From positions 114,464-178,463 of the forward strand of contig UCMW01000015.1 of NCBI GenBank assembly GCA_900473745.1: a DNA stretch of 64,000 bases, read 5' to 3'. Each line of letters begins with the position of its first letter. Positions within the stretch are counted from its first letter, which is position 1. Position numbers and translations under genes: made by a program. Shown here in pieces: positions 48,846 to 56,987 of this stretch. The stretch is from Hyphomicrobiales bacterium (GTDB lineage Bacteria; Pseudomonadota; Alphaproteobacteria; Rhizobiales; Rhizobiaceae). Under the pieces are notes generated by a model. It did not search any database, was not told the DNA's origin, and saw nothing but the letters and a program-made list of their open reading frames with translations.

Positions 48846-49574
48846 ATGCGAAAAATCGGTCGAGTGCGGGAAGTCTGGCGCTATCCGGTGAGTTCTCTCG
48901 GCGGGGAGACGCTCGCCTCGATCACCGTTTCGCCAGAGGGCATCGAAGGTGACCGACGGTTTGCGCTGTTTGATCCGGAAACCGGCCTTGCGGCCGCGCC
49001 CGAGAAGGAAACGCGCTGGCGTCCCGCCCTCTTCATCACCGCCTCGCAACCGCCTTCCGGACTGCCGGTGCTGCGCTTTGCAGACGGCGCCGAGCATGCG
49101 CTTGATGACGGCGCTCTGCCGGACCGACTTGCCGAGCATTTCGGTTTCCCGGTCGCTGTGGGAATCTTTGGCGAAGAGGATATGCGATTTCCGGTGGTTT
49201 CCAACCGGTACAAACCGGCGCCGCTTCACCTGGTGACGACGGCGTCGCTGAACGCGCTAGCCGGGATATCCGGCCTTGCCCCACTCGATGCGCGGCGCTT
49301 TCGCCCCTCGGTTTTAATCGAGACGGAAGAGGTAGAAGGCTTCATCGAAAACGATTGGGTGGATCATGTCGTCAAGATCGCCGACGCTGATATCCACGTC
49401 ACCGAAGCCTCGCGCCGCTGCGGCATGACGCTGGTCGCTCAGCCCGGCCTGTCCGAAGAACCCGACGTGCTGCGCGGCATCATGCGCCACAACAAGCGCA
49501 ATCTCGGGGTCTATGCCACGCCCACCGGACCCGTGACCATCAGCGTCGGCGATCCCGTTTACGCCGATATCTGA
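48846..49574 (+). CDS. MOSC-domain molybdenum-cofactor-binding protein
   Basis: 242 residues with an N-terminal beta-barrel (VWRYPVSSLGGETLASI, GDRRFALFD) and a C-terminal MOSC core with RFRPSVLIET, EASRRCGMTLV (Cys ligand for Mo) and LGVYATPTGPVTISVGD. Likely carries a sulphurated molybdenum cofactor, in the mARC/YcbX group. The ATG at 48846 has GGGGA six bases upstream. The 3' end overlaps the convergent FAD protein gene by 16 bases. Confidence 0.9.
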   Translation: MRKIGRVREVWRYPVSSLGGETLASITVSPEGIEGDRRFALFDPETGLAAAPEKETRWRPALFITASQPPSGLPVLRFADGAEHALDDGALPDRLAEHFGFPVAVGIFGEEDMRFPVVSNRYKPAPLHLVTTASLNALAGISGLAPLDARRFRPSVLIETEEVEGFIENDWVDHVVKIADADIHVTEASRRCGMTLVAQPGLSEEPDVLRGIMRHNKRNLGVYATPTGPVTISVGDPVYADI

Positions 49575-51250
49575 AACAGCGGCGTCCTTTCATCCGTGAT
49601 ATCGCTCAGGATCGCGCGGCCGACAGTTTCACCGATGTCGCGTGCACTCGTGATGCCCTGCACAAATGGCTCTTTATGCAGCAGGAAGGCGATCGCCGCG
49701 CAGTAGAGGCGGCCTTCCGACATGAGAGCAAGCCGCGGTCGGTAGCATTCGTCGACATCGATGCCGCCCGTGCGCACGACGTCCGGGTCGCGGTCCGGCT
49801 GCAGGATCGCGGTCACCTTGGGCGTTGCCGATTCCTTCACGCCGCCCTGCGCCACGAGCGTCGGAAACGGCAGGTCGGTGGCAGAAAGCGTTTCCTGACC
49901 AGTCGCATCGATGAAGGCGCCGAAGTGATGGACCTCACCATCAACTTCGACCTCCGCGCCTCGCTCCAGCCCATCCTCCGCCGTGCGAATGGTGTAATCC
50001 TCGCCCAACCTCAGGATCGACAGTTTGCCGGCGCGCGCCAGCGCGAGCAGTCGGCGGATCGACATCAGTGGCACCGTTGCATAGTCGTCGATGAAGATGC
50101 CCTTGAAGTGGCGGTGGAAGCGCTTCAGATCCTTCTCGTCCAGATGCGGAATGACCCGGGCGACGATCTCGTGGGTGATCAGGATCGCATAACGCCACGG
50201 CACGGTGTAGCGCTTCAGCCGGTTTTCCTCGGCCTCCGCCAGATTCTTCGCCGCCCAGACAAAAGGGTCGCTTTCGGTGCGGTCGGCGTAATAGGCGGCT
50301 GGGAACGTTTCGACGGTCAGCTGCGACAGCCCGATGCGGGCGGCATAATCGGGATCGCGCGCAACGATTTCGGCGCGGAAGAGCTCGAAGACATCATCGA
50401 GCAGGTCGTGGCGACCTGTCGCGATCAGCGCATCGATGGCCTCTTCCGTGCAGACGAGCGGCGTCACATAGGGGAGCGGGCAGTAGAAGTCGGCCTCCGG
50501 CAGGATGCCCTTGCGGGACATCAGCGTCGCGCGAAACCCCTCCGTGCCTTCGGCCGGCTGATATTGCAGATCACCCGCCGCATCGGCGTAGAACATGCCA
50601 TGAGCGGTCGCGACCGTCATCAGCGCGTCGATACCACTCAACGACGTGCCAAGAATGCCCACGGCCTCGTTGCGGATGGATTTGAGAACGGTCGCCGGCC
50701 AGGGCGAAACGAAGTAGCCGGGCCGGATTTCCGTGCTTTCCGGCCAGTTGTGCCCCGTTGCCATCACGACATGATCGAAGGCCGCATCCTCTTCGCCGTC
50801 CGGGTTTCCAACGCGCAGACGGATCGCCTCCGCCTGGATCTCGATGTCGACCACCTTGTGACGCGCGAGCACGGTGATCTCGTGTCCCCGTTCGGCGGCC
50901 ATTGCCAGCATGCGCTCGAACTGCGCCTGCATGTAGTCACCCAGCACCAGGCGTGGATAGAATTCCCGCTCGTCGATCGCCTCGCGGCGGATGCCGTGAT
51001 GCATCAGCATGTCGTCGTCCTGGCGCCGCAGCCAATCCGCCAAGGTCTCCGTGAAGGCCGGAAGCTCGATGCTCGGGATGTTGGAGAGCATGGCCGGATC
51101 GTTCATATCGGGATGGTAGGGTGTGCCCTTTCCAGGCTCTCCCTCCGCCTCATACAGTGTGATCGACAGAGGAACGGTCGATCCGATCAATTGTTTGAAC
51201 GTGTAGAGGCCGGTCGGGCCCGTGCCGATGATCGCAATTCTCGGAAGCAT
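49559..51250 (-). CDS. FAD/NAD(P)-binding protein, large
   Basis: 563 residues. A dinucleotide-binding Rossmann motif IAIIGTGPTGLYT starts near residue 6; VVMATGHNWP, GILGTSLSGIDAL and FIDATGQETL further on mark a two-dinucleotide flavoprotein of the FAD_NAD_binding_9 type. Substrate unknown. The start at 51250 gives the canonical N-terminus; an upstream extension has no such character. Confidence 0.82.
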   Translation of the reverse strand: MLPRIAIIGTGPTGLYTFKQLIGSTVPLSITLYEAEGEPGKGTPYHPDMNDPAMLSNIPSIELPAFTETLADWLRRQDDDMLMHHGIRREAIDEREFYPRLVLGDYMQAQFERMLAMAAERGHEITVLARHKVVDIEIQAEAIRLRVGNPDGEEDAAFDHVVMATGHNWPESTEIRPGYFVSPWPATVLKSIRNEAVGILGTSLSGIDALMTVATAHGMFYADAAGDLQYQPAEGTEGFRATLMSRKGILPEADFYCPLPYVTPLVCTEEAIDALIATGRHDLLDDVFELFRAEIVARDPDYAARIGLSQLTVETFPAAYYADRTESDPFVWAAKNLAEAEENRLKRYTVPWRYAILITHEIVARVIPHLDEKDLKRFHRHFKGIFIDDYATVPLMSIRRLLALARAGKLSILRLGEDYTIRTAEDGLERGAEVEVDGEVHHFGAFIDATGQETLSATDLPFPTLVAQGGVKESATPKVTAILQPDRDPDVVRTGGIDVDECYRPRLALMSEGRLYCAAIAFLLHKEPFVQGITSARDIGETVGRAILSDITDERTPLFQISA

Positions 51251-51415
51251 GGATGGTCTCTCTGTCCGGCGAGGAATCTCGCGCAGGGTCGTAAACAATG
51301 CGCGCGCGAGGTGGATGTTCCCCCATGCCACTCCCGCCAAGCCCGAAACCGTACGGAACAAATCCCGCCGATCGAGGCTTTCTCAAGCATCGCAACACCC
51401 AAAGGAGAATGACCG

Positions 51416-51646
51416 ATGATTTCTGCAGATCAGATCCGCGAACACATGGAAGTTCTGGCTCAGGACGGCGCCCATGTCGGCACCGTCGATCACATGGACG
51501 GCGCAAGCCGCATCAAGCTGACCCGCAAGGATTCCGCCGACGGTCAGCACCACTACATCCCGCTCGACTGGGTCGACCATGTCGACCAGCACGTGCACCT
51601 GGCCAAGAACGCCGATGACGTGAAGCGCGACTGGTCGGTCAACTGA
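51416..51646 (+). CDS. DUF2171 family protein
   Basis: 76 residues starting MISADQIREHMEV, with the paired DGQHHYIPLDWVDHVDQHVHL segment typical of DUF2171 (PRC-barrel-like fold). AAAGGAG lies upstream. The function is unknown; many members respond to stress. Followed by a strong terminator. Confidence 0.87.
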   Translation: MISADQIREHMEVLAQDGAHVGTVDHMDGASRIKLTRKDSADGQHHYIPLDWVDHVDQHVHLAKNADDVKRDWSVN

Positions 51647-51663
51647 TCGATACCGCTTCCGGC

Positions 51664-51692
51664 AAGAGGCCGCGGCAATGCCGCGGCCTCTT
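51664..51692 (+). terminator. Terminator after the DUF2171 gene
   Basis: A 13-bp perfect stem (51664-51676 with 51680-51692) around a 3-base loop, then CGTTTG. Confidence 0.85.
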
Positions 51693-51714
51693 TCGTTTGT
51701 GTCAGGCGCGATGA

Positions 51715-52062
51715 TTAATCGTCGTCGTCGGACGAGTTGGACGAGGAATTCGACGAAGAATTGGAGCTCGAATTCGAGCTGGAATTGTTCGACGAGTTGG
51801 AGCTGCTGTTCGAGGACGAGTTAGAATTGCTGTTGGAGTTCGAATTGCTCGAGGAGTTCGACGAACTGTTCGAGTTGCTGTTGGAATTGCTGTTCGAGCC
51901 CCAGCCGCGGCGATCGTCGTTGCGGCCGCCGGACCGTGCATAGGACCTCTCACCGGTGCTTCTGTCCAGGAAGCGGGTCAGCGGGTCGTCGGCCAGAGCG
52001 GGGGCCGGTGCAGTGGTGCCGATGGCGAGCACCGAGCTCAGGATGGCGATGAATTTCTTCAT
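51715..52062 (-). CDS. Secreted Ser/Asn-repeat protein
   Basis: 115 residues: a signal peptide (1-24, ending PALA), a charged stretch (25-54), then 57 residues that are almost only Ser and Asn (about 55-111), and a C-terminal Asp tetrad. The tract probably has no stable fold and may be a spacer or surface adhesive. A GGAAT-N16-CGTT promoter lies upstream, identical in layout to those of the sigma operon and its neighbours. No homologue recognised. Confidence 0.75.
   Translation of the reverse strand: MKKFIAILSSVLAIGTTAPAPALADDPLTRFLDRSTGERSYARSGGRNDDRRGWGSNSNSNSNSNSSSNSSSNSNSNSNSNSSSNSSSNSSNNSSSNSSSNSSSNSSSNSSDDDD
51730..51897 (-). repeat. DNA low-complexity tract encoding the Ser/Asn repeat
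   Basis: 168 bases of AGC/TCC/AAC-type codons in near-repeat units. Such a tract is prone to slippage and so to length variation among strains. Confidence 0.7.
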
Positions 52063-52112
52063 GGTCAGTCTCCTTGGTTTCTTTCACGGCAGCACGTCGG
52101 CTGCATGGGAAG

Positions 52113-52137
52113 AACGGACCACCTCGAAGTTTATTCC
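52113..52137 (-). promoter_or_regulatory. ECF-type promoter GGAATAA(N14)CGTT before the Ser/Asn protein gene
   Basis: GGAAT-N16-CGTT on the minus strand, with CGTT ending 51 bases before the ATG at 52062. Same syntax as the other three promoters of the cluster. Confidence 0.75.
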
Positions 52138-52244
52138 AGGAAAAATCATTTATTTTCAAATACTTAATTCTAACTATCGTCACAATCGGACACGCCACCC
52201 GAAACGGCGTTCCGGGTGGTCAGCGAGAGGATGATGCTGCTTTT

Positions 52245-52961
52245 TCAGCGCTGAGCGCGGGCGAACTTCCGGTACCAGCCTTCCGAGGCGATCGTTTTTC
52301 GAAAGATCGTCTTGCGCGCCGTCTGCTCTTCCGCCGTTTCGCTGCGAATATCCCCGTCGAGATCGGAGGTCTCGCGCCGGAACGGAATGACCTGGACGAT
52401 CGGCGTGCCGCGTTCGAGCACATGCAGGCCATCAGGGCCGGTGGCGAAGAAAGGGAAGTGGATTTCCGACTGATAGGTGTCGGTATCGACCACACCCGCC
52501 ACGACCTCGAAGAGACCGTTCGGGCGATTAAGCGGGGCGACGAAGAGGCAGCTCCAGCCGGGCGGCGTGCGGATGGTCCAGTAATTGTGGAACTTGCAGG
52601 GCGGCATCGGGTCGCGCGGATTGCCGGCGACCTGATGGGTCGCATGGTTGCTCACGAGGGTTCGGTCGAAATCCCAGCCGCAATTCACCGTGCGGCCGCC
52701 ATCGGCGATCTCCATGCGCACGGTTGCCGGCAGACCGATCACCCAGCCCGCCATCATCGCATCGAGGAAGGGCATGCAGCGCTTCACGGTCAGGCCGCTG
52801 TCGGTCGGCGAGATCTTTTCCTCGGTCACCGCTGGCAGCTTGCGGAACCACTCGGGCAGCACGGTCTTTGCCCGCACCGGCGGCGTGATCACGCTTTCAT
52901 CCTCGGGTCGGCAGGTAAAAGTGATGCGGGGGGCGGGACGTTTCAGCAGCGAGAGCTTCAT
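52245..52961 (-). CDS. Conserved uncharacterised protein (DUF6065-like)
   Basis: 238 residues without a signal peptide or membrane helix, recalling the DUF6065 family from memory: TVKRCMPFLDAMMAGWVIGLPA and CKFHNYWTIRTPPGWSCLFV are conspicuous. The function is unknown. It carries a GGAAT-N16-CGTT promoter upstream, so it belongs to the same predicted sigma regulon as its neighbours. Confidence 0.75.
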   Translation of the reverse strand: MKLSLLKRPAPRITFTCRPEDESVITPPVRAKTVLPEWFRKLPAVTEEKISPTDSGLTVKRCMPFLDAMMAGWVIGLPATVRMEIADGGRTVNCGWDFDRTLVSNHATHQVAGNPRDPMPPCKFHNYWTIRTPPGWSCLFVAPLNRPNGLFEVVAGVVDTDTYQSEIHFPFFATGPDGLHVLERGTPIVQVIPFRRETSDLDGDIRSETAEEQTARKTIFRKTIASEGWYRKFARAQR

Positions 52962-52993
52962 CGGCTTTCTCCAGATCCTTGTCTGCTCTGGAG

Positions 52994-53018
52994 AACGGAT
53001 GCAGCGGGAGGTTATTCC
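52994..53018 (-). promoter_or_regulatory. ECF-type promoter before the DUF6065-like gene
   Basis: GGAAT-N16-CGTT on the minus strand, 33 bases before the ATG at 52961. Confidence 0.75.
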
Positions 53019-53042
53019 CGGACCGCATCACTTTTTTTCGCA

Positions 53043-53822
53043 TCAGCGGATCCGGACGGCCTGGATGTCTGCCGCTTCAGCGTCGGGCGAAAGCGGCGCG
53101 CCTGCGCCGATCCCGGAGAGGAATGCATCCAGCGTGTCCGTGGTCGAGGCCGGCATGTAACCTTCGGCCACCGGGTTGGTCAGAGCAAACCGTGTCTGCC
53201 ACCCTGCCGGACCATGGCAGGCCACGGCGGTGGTCACCGCAGCTGCGGCCTTGAGCTCGTATTCGCGGCAGAGATGACCCTCGGCATCGCGAAAGCTCGC
53301 GACCATGTGCAGGCTTTCGGCTTCAGAGAGCGCGCGATCACCGCCCGAAGGCACAGTTTCCAGCGCCTCGTTCAGCGCCAGGCTGGTGCCCTCGGGCGCA
53401 ACAGCGGTGGACTGTCCGAGCAGGAAGCCACCGAGGCCCACCACGATCCCGACGACTGAGGCAGCGAGTGCCATGGCCCATGGCGACGACATGTTCGCTC
53501 CCCGTGATCCGGGCACAGGCGTCGATGTCGCGCGCGGCCGGAAGGCGACAATCGTCTCCTCCGCTCCCGGCAACACGGTCTGCTTCTCCCGGGCCGCGGC
53601 AATCGCATTGGCCACAGAAGCCTGAAGGGCCGCCGGCACGGGCTCATCGATCAACGGTTTCATGGTCGCGGCCAGGCTGTCGCGCGTGTCCAGAAACACG
53701 GCGAGGCGCTCGGCCAGGGTTTCGTCCTCGGCGAGGGCCGCCTCGATCTCGCCCTGTTCGGCAGGGGCGAGTTCGCCATCAGCAAAGGCCATCAGCATTT
53801 CGTCGGAAATCGCGCGTGTCAT
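53043..53822 (-). CDS. Anti-sigma factor, membrane-anchored
   Basis: 259 residues. An N-terminal sigma-binding-like part (1-60, DEMLMAFADGELAPAEQGEIEA), an Ala/Pro-rich linker, one membrane helix (115-136) and a periplasmic C-terminal domain. The His-x3-Cys-x2-Cys motif of zinc-binding anti-sigmas is absent. It lies 16 bases after the sigma gene and has its own GGAAT-N16-CGTT promoter inside the sigma gene. Confidence 0.88.
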   Translation of the reverse strand: MTRAISDEMLMAFADGELAPAEQGEIEAALAEDETLAERLAVFLDTRDSLAATMKPLIDEPVPAALQASVANAIAAAREKQTVLPGAEETIVAFRPRATSTPVPGSRGANMSSPWAMALAASVVGIVVGLGGFLLGQSTAVAPEGTSLALNEALETVPSGGDRALSEAESLHMVASFRDAEGHLCREYELKAAAAVTTAVACHGPAGWQTRFALTNPVAEGYMPASTTDTLDAFLSGIGAGAPLSPDAEAADIQAVRIR

Positions 53823-53838
53823 GGAGTGTCCGCCTTTC

Positions 53839-54363
53839 TCATGGCGAAGAACGTCTGGCTTCGGGATTTATTCCCGTCAACTCGGAAAGTGCTTTTCGGG
53901 CGCGAGCAAGCCTGCTCATCACCGTGCCCACCGGGATCTCCAGCACGTCTGCGGTATCGCGGTAGCTCAGTTCCTCGATGCAGACGAGGACCAGCACTTC
54001 CCGCTGTTCGGGCGGCAATTGCTGCAGGGCGACCTCGACGCGGGCAAGCGCCAGCCGCGCCTCGCTCTGCGCTTCGCCCGAGGACACTGACAGGTCGAGC
54101 ATCTCGTCGATATCGACTGCGGGGCCGGCCGTCTTCTGGCGGCGCAACTGGTCGAGCCAGAGATTGCGCAGGATGCGGAAGACCCAGGCGTCAAAGCGGG
54201 TGTCCGGGTCAAAGCTCACGGCTGCCGCGAGCGCCCGCTCGCAGGTCTGCTGAACAAGGTCATCGGCGACATCGCGCGCACGGCAGAGCGAAATCGCAAA
54301 GCGCCTGAGGTTCGGCAGGAAGGAGACGAGGCGCTCTCCGACGATATCGACAGGCTCGATCAT
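53839..54363 (-). CDS. ECF RNA polymerase sigma factor
   Basis: 174 residues with region 2 (LPNLRRFAISLCRARDVADD to RFDAWVFRILRN) and region 4 (LPPEQREVLVLVCIEELSYRDTADVLEIPVGTVMSRLARAR). The anti-sigma gene follows directly, and the divergent gene is an S8 protease. The four GGAATAA-type promoters around it are its likely targets. Its own start is not preceded by such a promoter on the minus strand. Confidence 0.92.
   Translation of the reverse strand: MIEPVDIVGERLVSFLPNLRRFAISLCRARDVADDLVQQTCERALAAAVSFDPDTRFDAWVFRILRNLWLDQLRRQKTAGPAVDIDEMLDLSVSSGEAQSEARLALARVEVALQQLPPEQREVLVLVCIEELSYRDTADVLEIPVGTVMSRLARARKALSELTGINPEARRSSP
53850..53874 (-). promoter_or_regulatory. ECF-type promoter before the anti-sigma gene, inside the sigma gene
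   Basis: GGAAT-N16-CGTT on the minus strand in the last 12 codons of the sigma gene, 28 bases before the anti-sigma ATG. It would make the anti-sigma factor a target of its partner. Confidence 0.75.
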
Positions 54364-54382
54364 AAAAACTTTCCGTCTCTCC

Positions 54383-54407
54383 GGAATAAACCGGCGGCTC
54401 GCGCGTA
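54383..54407 (+). promoter_or_regulatory. ECF-type promoter before the S8 protease gene
   Basis: GGAATAA and CGTA with a 16-base gap after GGAAT, one mismatch to CGTT, 63 bases before the S8 ATG. Confidence 0.65.
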
Positions 54408-54470
54408 TATTCAGGCATCACATCAGTCGGCGGGCCGCAAAGCCCGGCATCGGCTAGGGAGAGATGGAAC

Positions 54471-55889
54471 ATGGATCGGATCTTGGCAAGGTTGCTCGGC
54501 GGATTGCTGGGTCTCGCATTGGTCCTTCCTCCGCCGGTCCCGCTACCGTTCTCCCCGACGCACCAGCTCGTCACGCTCGCGCATGCCGATGACGACGATA
54601 ACGGCGGTGGGGACGATGGCGGTGGCGGTGGGCGCAGCGACCGGGGTGGCTCCGGCGGATCAGGTGACCGCGCACCATCCCGCCAATCCGGCTTCACGCT
54701 GTTTCCGTTCCTGCAATCGCCACGTCCGGCGCCCGTCCGTCGCGCGGCCCCCGCCATTCCCGACCGCGTGCCGAACGAGATCATCGCCGCCGGCCTGACC
54801 GAGGCGGCCATCACGCAGTTGATCGAAGAAGGTTATGCCGTCGCCGAGCGTCAGAGCCTCGGCCTCGCGACCACAGGACCTGCGACCGAGATCGTGCGTC
54901 TGGTCGTGCCGCGTGGCACCGGCCTCGACGCGGCCCGGGAGAGGGTCACAGCCCTCGCACCCGTGGCGCAGGTTGATTTCAACCACTATTACCGGCCCGA
55001 ACAAACCGAAACTACCCCCGATTGCGGCGGCCAAAGCTGCGCCCTCGTCCGTGAGATCATCGGATGGCCCATCGATCCTGCGGGGCTCGTGCAGCGCTGC
55101 GGAAGCCTGCCGAAAATCGGCCTGATCGACACCGCCATCAACCCGGATCATCCCTCACTCGGCGATGCGCGCCTCGAGGTCATCCGCATCACAGACGACG
55201 CCCTGCCGCAATCCGGACGCCAGCACGGAACGGCCGTCGCGGCCCTGCTCGTGGGCGCGGCCGGCAGCCGGGCGCCCGGCCTTCTGCCGTCATCCGAGGT
55301 GATCGCCGTCGACGCCTTTCGTCGACTTGCCGGTTCGGCCGACGTCGCCTCTACCTTCGACCTCGTCCGAGCACTCGATGCGCTCGCAAGCCGCGATGTT
55401 CGGGTGATCAATCTCAGCCTCGCCGGCCCGGACAATGCGCTGCTGAAGACGACCGTCGAGGCAATGATCAGCCGCGGCGCGATCCTGATTGCGGCCGTGG
55501 GCAATGCCGGTCCCAGAGCAAAACCGCTCTACCCAGCCGGTTATGACGGGGTGATCGCTGTCACCGCGGTAGACAAGGGCCGCAATGCCTATCGCCGCGC
55601 GAACCAGGGCGCGCATGTCGATATCGCCGCCCCAGGCGTCAACGTCTGGACAGCCGCTTCGATCAGCGGCGCCCGCCCGAAGAGCGGCACATCCTTTGCC
55701 GCCCCCTTCGTCAGCGCGGCAGCCGCCGTCCTTCTCGCAGAGCGGCCGGACCTCACGCCGGTCCAGATGGCCGAAGCGCTCTCCGGACTGGCGCAGGATA
55801 TTGGTAGCCCCGGCAAAGATCAGGTCTTCGGCTGGGGACTGCTCGATGCCCGGCGTCTGTGCACGTTCGGGCCGTCACCTCAGCCCTGA
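54471..55889 (+). CDS. Secreted S8 (subtilisin-like) serine peptidase
   Basis: 472 residues: a signal peptide (about 1-39), an Asp/Gly linker (40-66), a pro-domain (about 70-178) and the S8 catalytic domain. The triad is Asp220 in GLIDTAINPDHP, His252 in RQHGTAVAALL and Ser408 in SGTSFAAP, with the oxyanion Asn345 in AVGNAGP. GGGAGAG precedes the ATG at 54471. It faces the ECF sigma gene with a matching promoter between them, so it is probably a regulon member. Confidence 0.93.
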   Translation: MDRILARLLGGLLGLALVLPPPVPLPFSPTHQLVTLAHADDDDNGGGDDGGGGGRSDRGGSGGSGDRAPSRQSGFTLFPFLQSPRPAPVRRAAPAIPDRVPNEIIAAGLTEAAITQLIEEGYAVAERQSLGLATTGPATEIVRLVVPRGTGLDAARERVTALAPVAQVDFNHYYRPEQTETTPDCGGQSCALVREIIGWPIDPAGLVQRCGSLPKIGLIDTAINPDHPSLGDARLEVIRITDDALPQSGRQHGTAVAALLVGAAGSRAPGLLPSSEVIAVDAFRRLAGSADVASTFDLVRALDALASRDVRVINLSLAGPDNALLKTTVEAMISRGAILIAAVGNAGPRAKPLYPAGYDGVIAVTAVDKGRNAYRRANQGAHVDIAAPGVNVWTAASISGARPKSGTSFAAPFVSAAAAVLLAERPDLTPVQMAEALSGLAQDIGSPGKDQVFGWGLLDARRLCTFGPSPQP

Positions 55890-55910
55890 CTGCGCGCCCT
55901 CGTCGGCCGT

Positions 55911-56312
55911 TCAGCCGCCGACCTGGGCGATCCAGTCCGGCAGGCTGTAGTAATTGGAGATGCGGGCGACCTTGCCGTCGCGGATCTCGAAGAAGGCGCC
56001 GGCCGGCAGGCGATAGGTCTGACCATTGGCTTCCGGCAGCCCCTCGTCGGTCGCGAGATAAGTGCCGTTGACGATGAATTCGGCCGCACCCCGTGTGCCG
56101 TCTTCATTCACCATGACCACCATGTCGGTCAGCTCTTCCTTGTAGCAGCGGTTCATGTGGTCCATGAACGTCGCGAAGGCTTCCTTCCCCGTCTGGCGGG
56201 CACCCTGATTGATGTCGTGCGCCACGTCATCGGTGAGGAGTGCCAGAAAACGGTCCATGTCGCCGGCATTGAAGGCATCGTAATAGGCACGGATGGTGGC
56301 TGCGGCGGTCAT
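55911..56312 (-). CDS. SnoaL/ketosteroid-isomerase-like protein (NTF2 fold)
   Basis: 133 residues with the NTF2-like layout: an N-terminal helix (IRAYYDAFNAGDMDRFLALLTDDVAHDIN) and a curved sheet ending FFEIRDGKVARISNYYSL. Catalytic role unknown. Confidence 0.87.
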   Translation of the reverse strand: MTAAATIRAYYDAFNAGDMDRFLALLTDDVAHDINQGARQTGKEAFATFMDHMNRCYKEELTDMVVMVNEDGTRGAAEFIVNGTYLATDEGLPEANGQTYRLPAGAFFEIRDGKVARISNYYSLPDWIAQVGG

Positions 56313-56393
56313 CGATCACTCCTCGTCGTGGAATTGCTTTCTCGGGTCGTGGGAGATGGGTATAACCACTCCGCAACGGACTGAAAACACTCT

Positions 56394-56987
56394 ATGACGC
56401 TCACGATCCAATCCTTTTCCGGCAGCGACGCCGCCCCCTATTTCGACGACCTCGCGCGGCTTCGGATCACGGTCTTCCGCGATTTCCCCTATCTCTATCA
56501 TGGCGATAGCGACTACGAGCGCCAATACATGGAGATCTATGCCCGCTCGGAAGGCTCGGTCTTCGTGCTGGCGATCGACGACGGTAGCGTCGTCGGTGCC
56601 TCGACGGGCACGCCGATGACCGCCGAGACGGACGAGGTCCAGGCGCCGTTCATCGCCGCCGGCCGCGATCCCGCCGACTACTTCTATTTCGGCGAAAGCG
56701 TGCTGCTGTCCGCCTATCGTGGACGGGGCATCGGCGTGAAGTTCTTCGAGGGGCGCGAGGCGCAGGCGAAAAAACTCGGCCTGCGTTACGCCACCTTCTG
56801 CGCCGTCGAGCGCCCCGCCGACCATCCACGCCGGCCCGCAGACTACGTGCCGCTCGACGCCTTCTGGGCCAAGCGCGGCTACACCCACCACCCCGAGCTT
56901 CGGACCACCTTTACCTGGCGTGACCTCGACGACACTGTCGAGAGCCCGAAGCCGCTTTCCTTCTGGATCCGGGATCTCAAAGCATGA
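56394..56987 (+). CDS. GNAT-family N-acetyltransferase
   Basis: 197 residues. The acetyl-CoA loop is in YRGRGIGVKFFEGREAQA. It is coupled by a 4-base overlap (ATGA) to a nitrilase-family gene, so a joint amine or amide pathway is likely. Confidence 0.88.
   Translation: MTLTIQSFSGSDAAPYFDDLARLRITVFRDFPYLYHGDSDYERQYMEIYARSEGSVFVLAIDDGSVVGASTGTPMTAETDEVQAPFIAAGRDPADYFYFGESVLLSAYRGRGIGVKFFEGREAQAKKLGLRYATFCAVERPADHPRRPADYVPLDAFWAKRGYTHHPELRTTFTWRDLDDTVESPKPLSFWIRDLKA

Noticed and set aside
51349..51378. GGAAC before the DUF2171 gene
   Set aside because: The -10 element at N16/17 is missing; only a loose GGAAC-N19-TT pattern fits, which is too weak to call.
51737..51943. Glu/Leu-rich plus-strand frame opposite the Ser/Asn protein
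   Set aside because: Mirror image of the Ser/Asn codon tract; no signal peptide or ribosome site.
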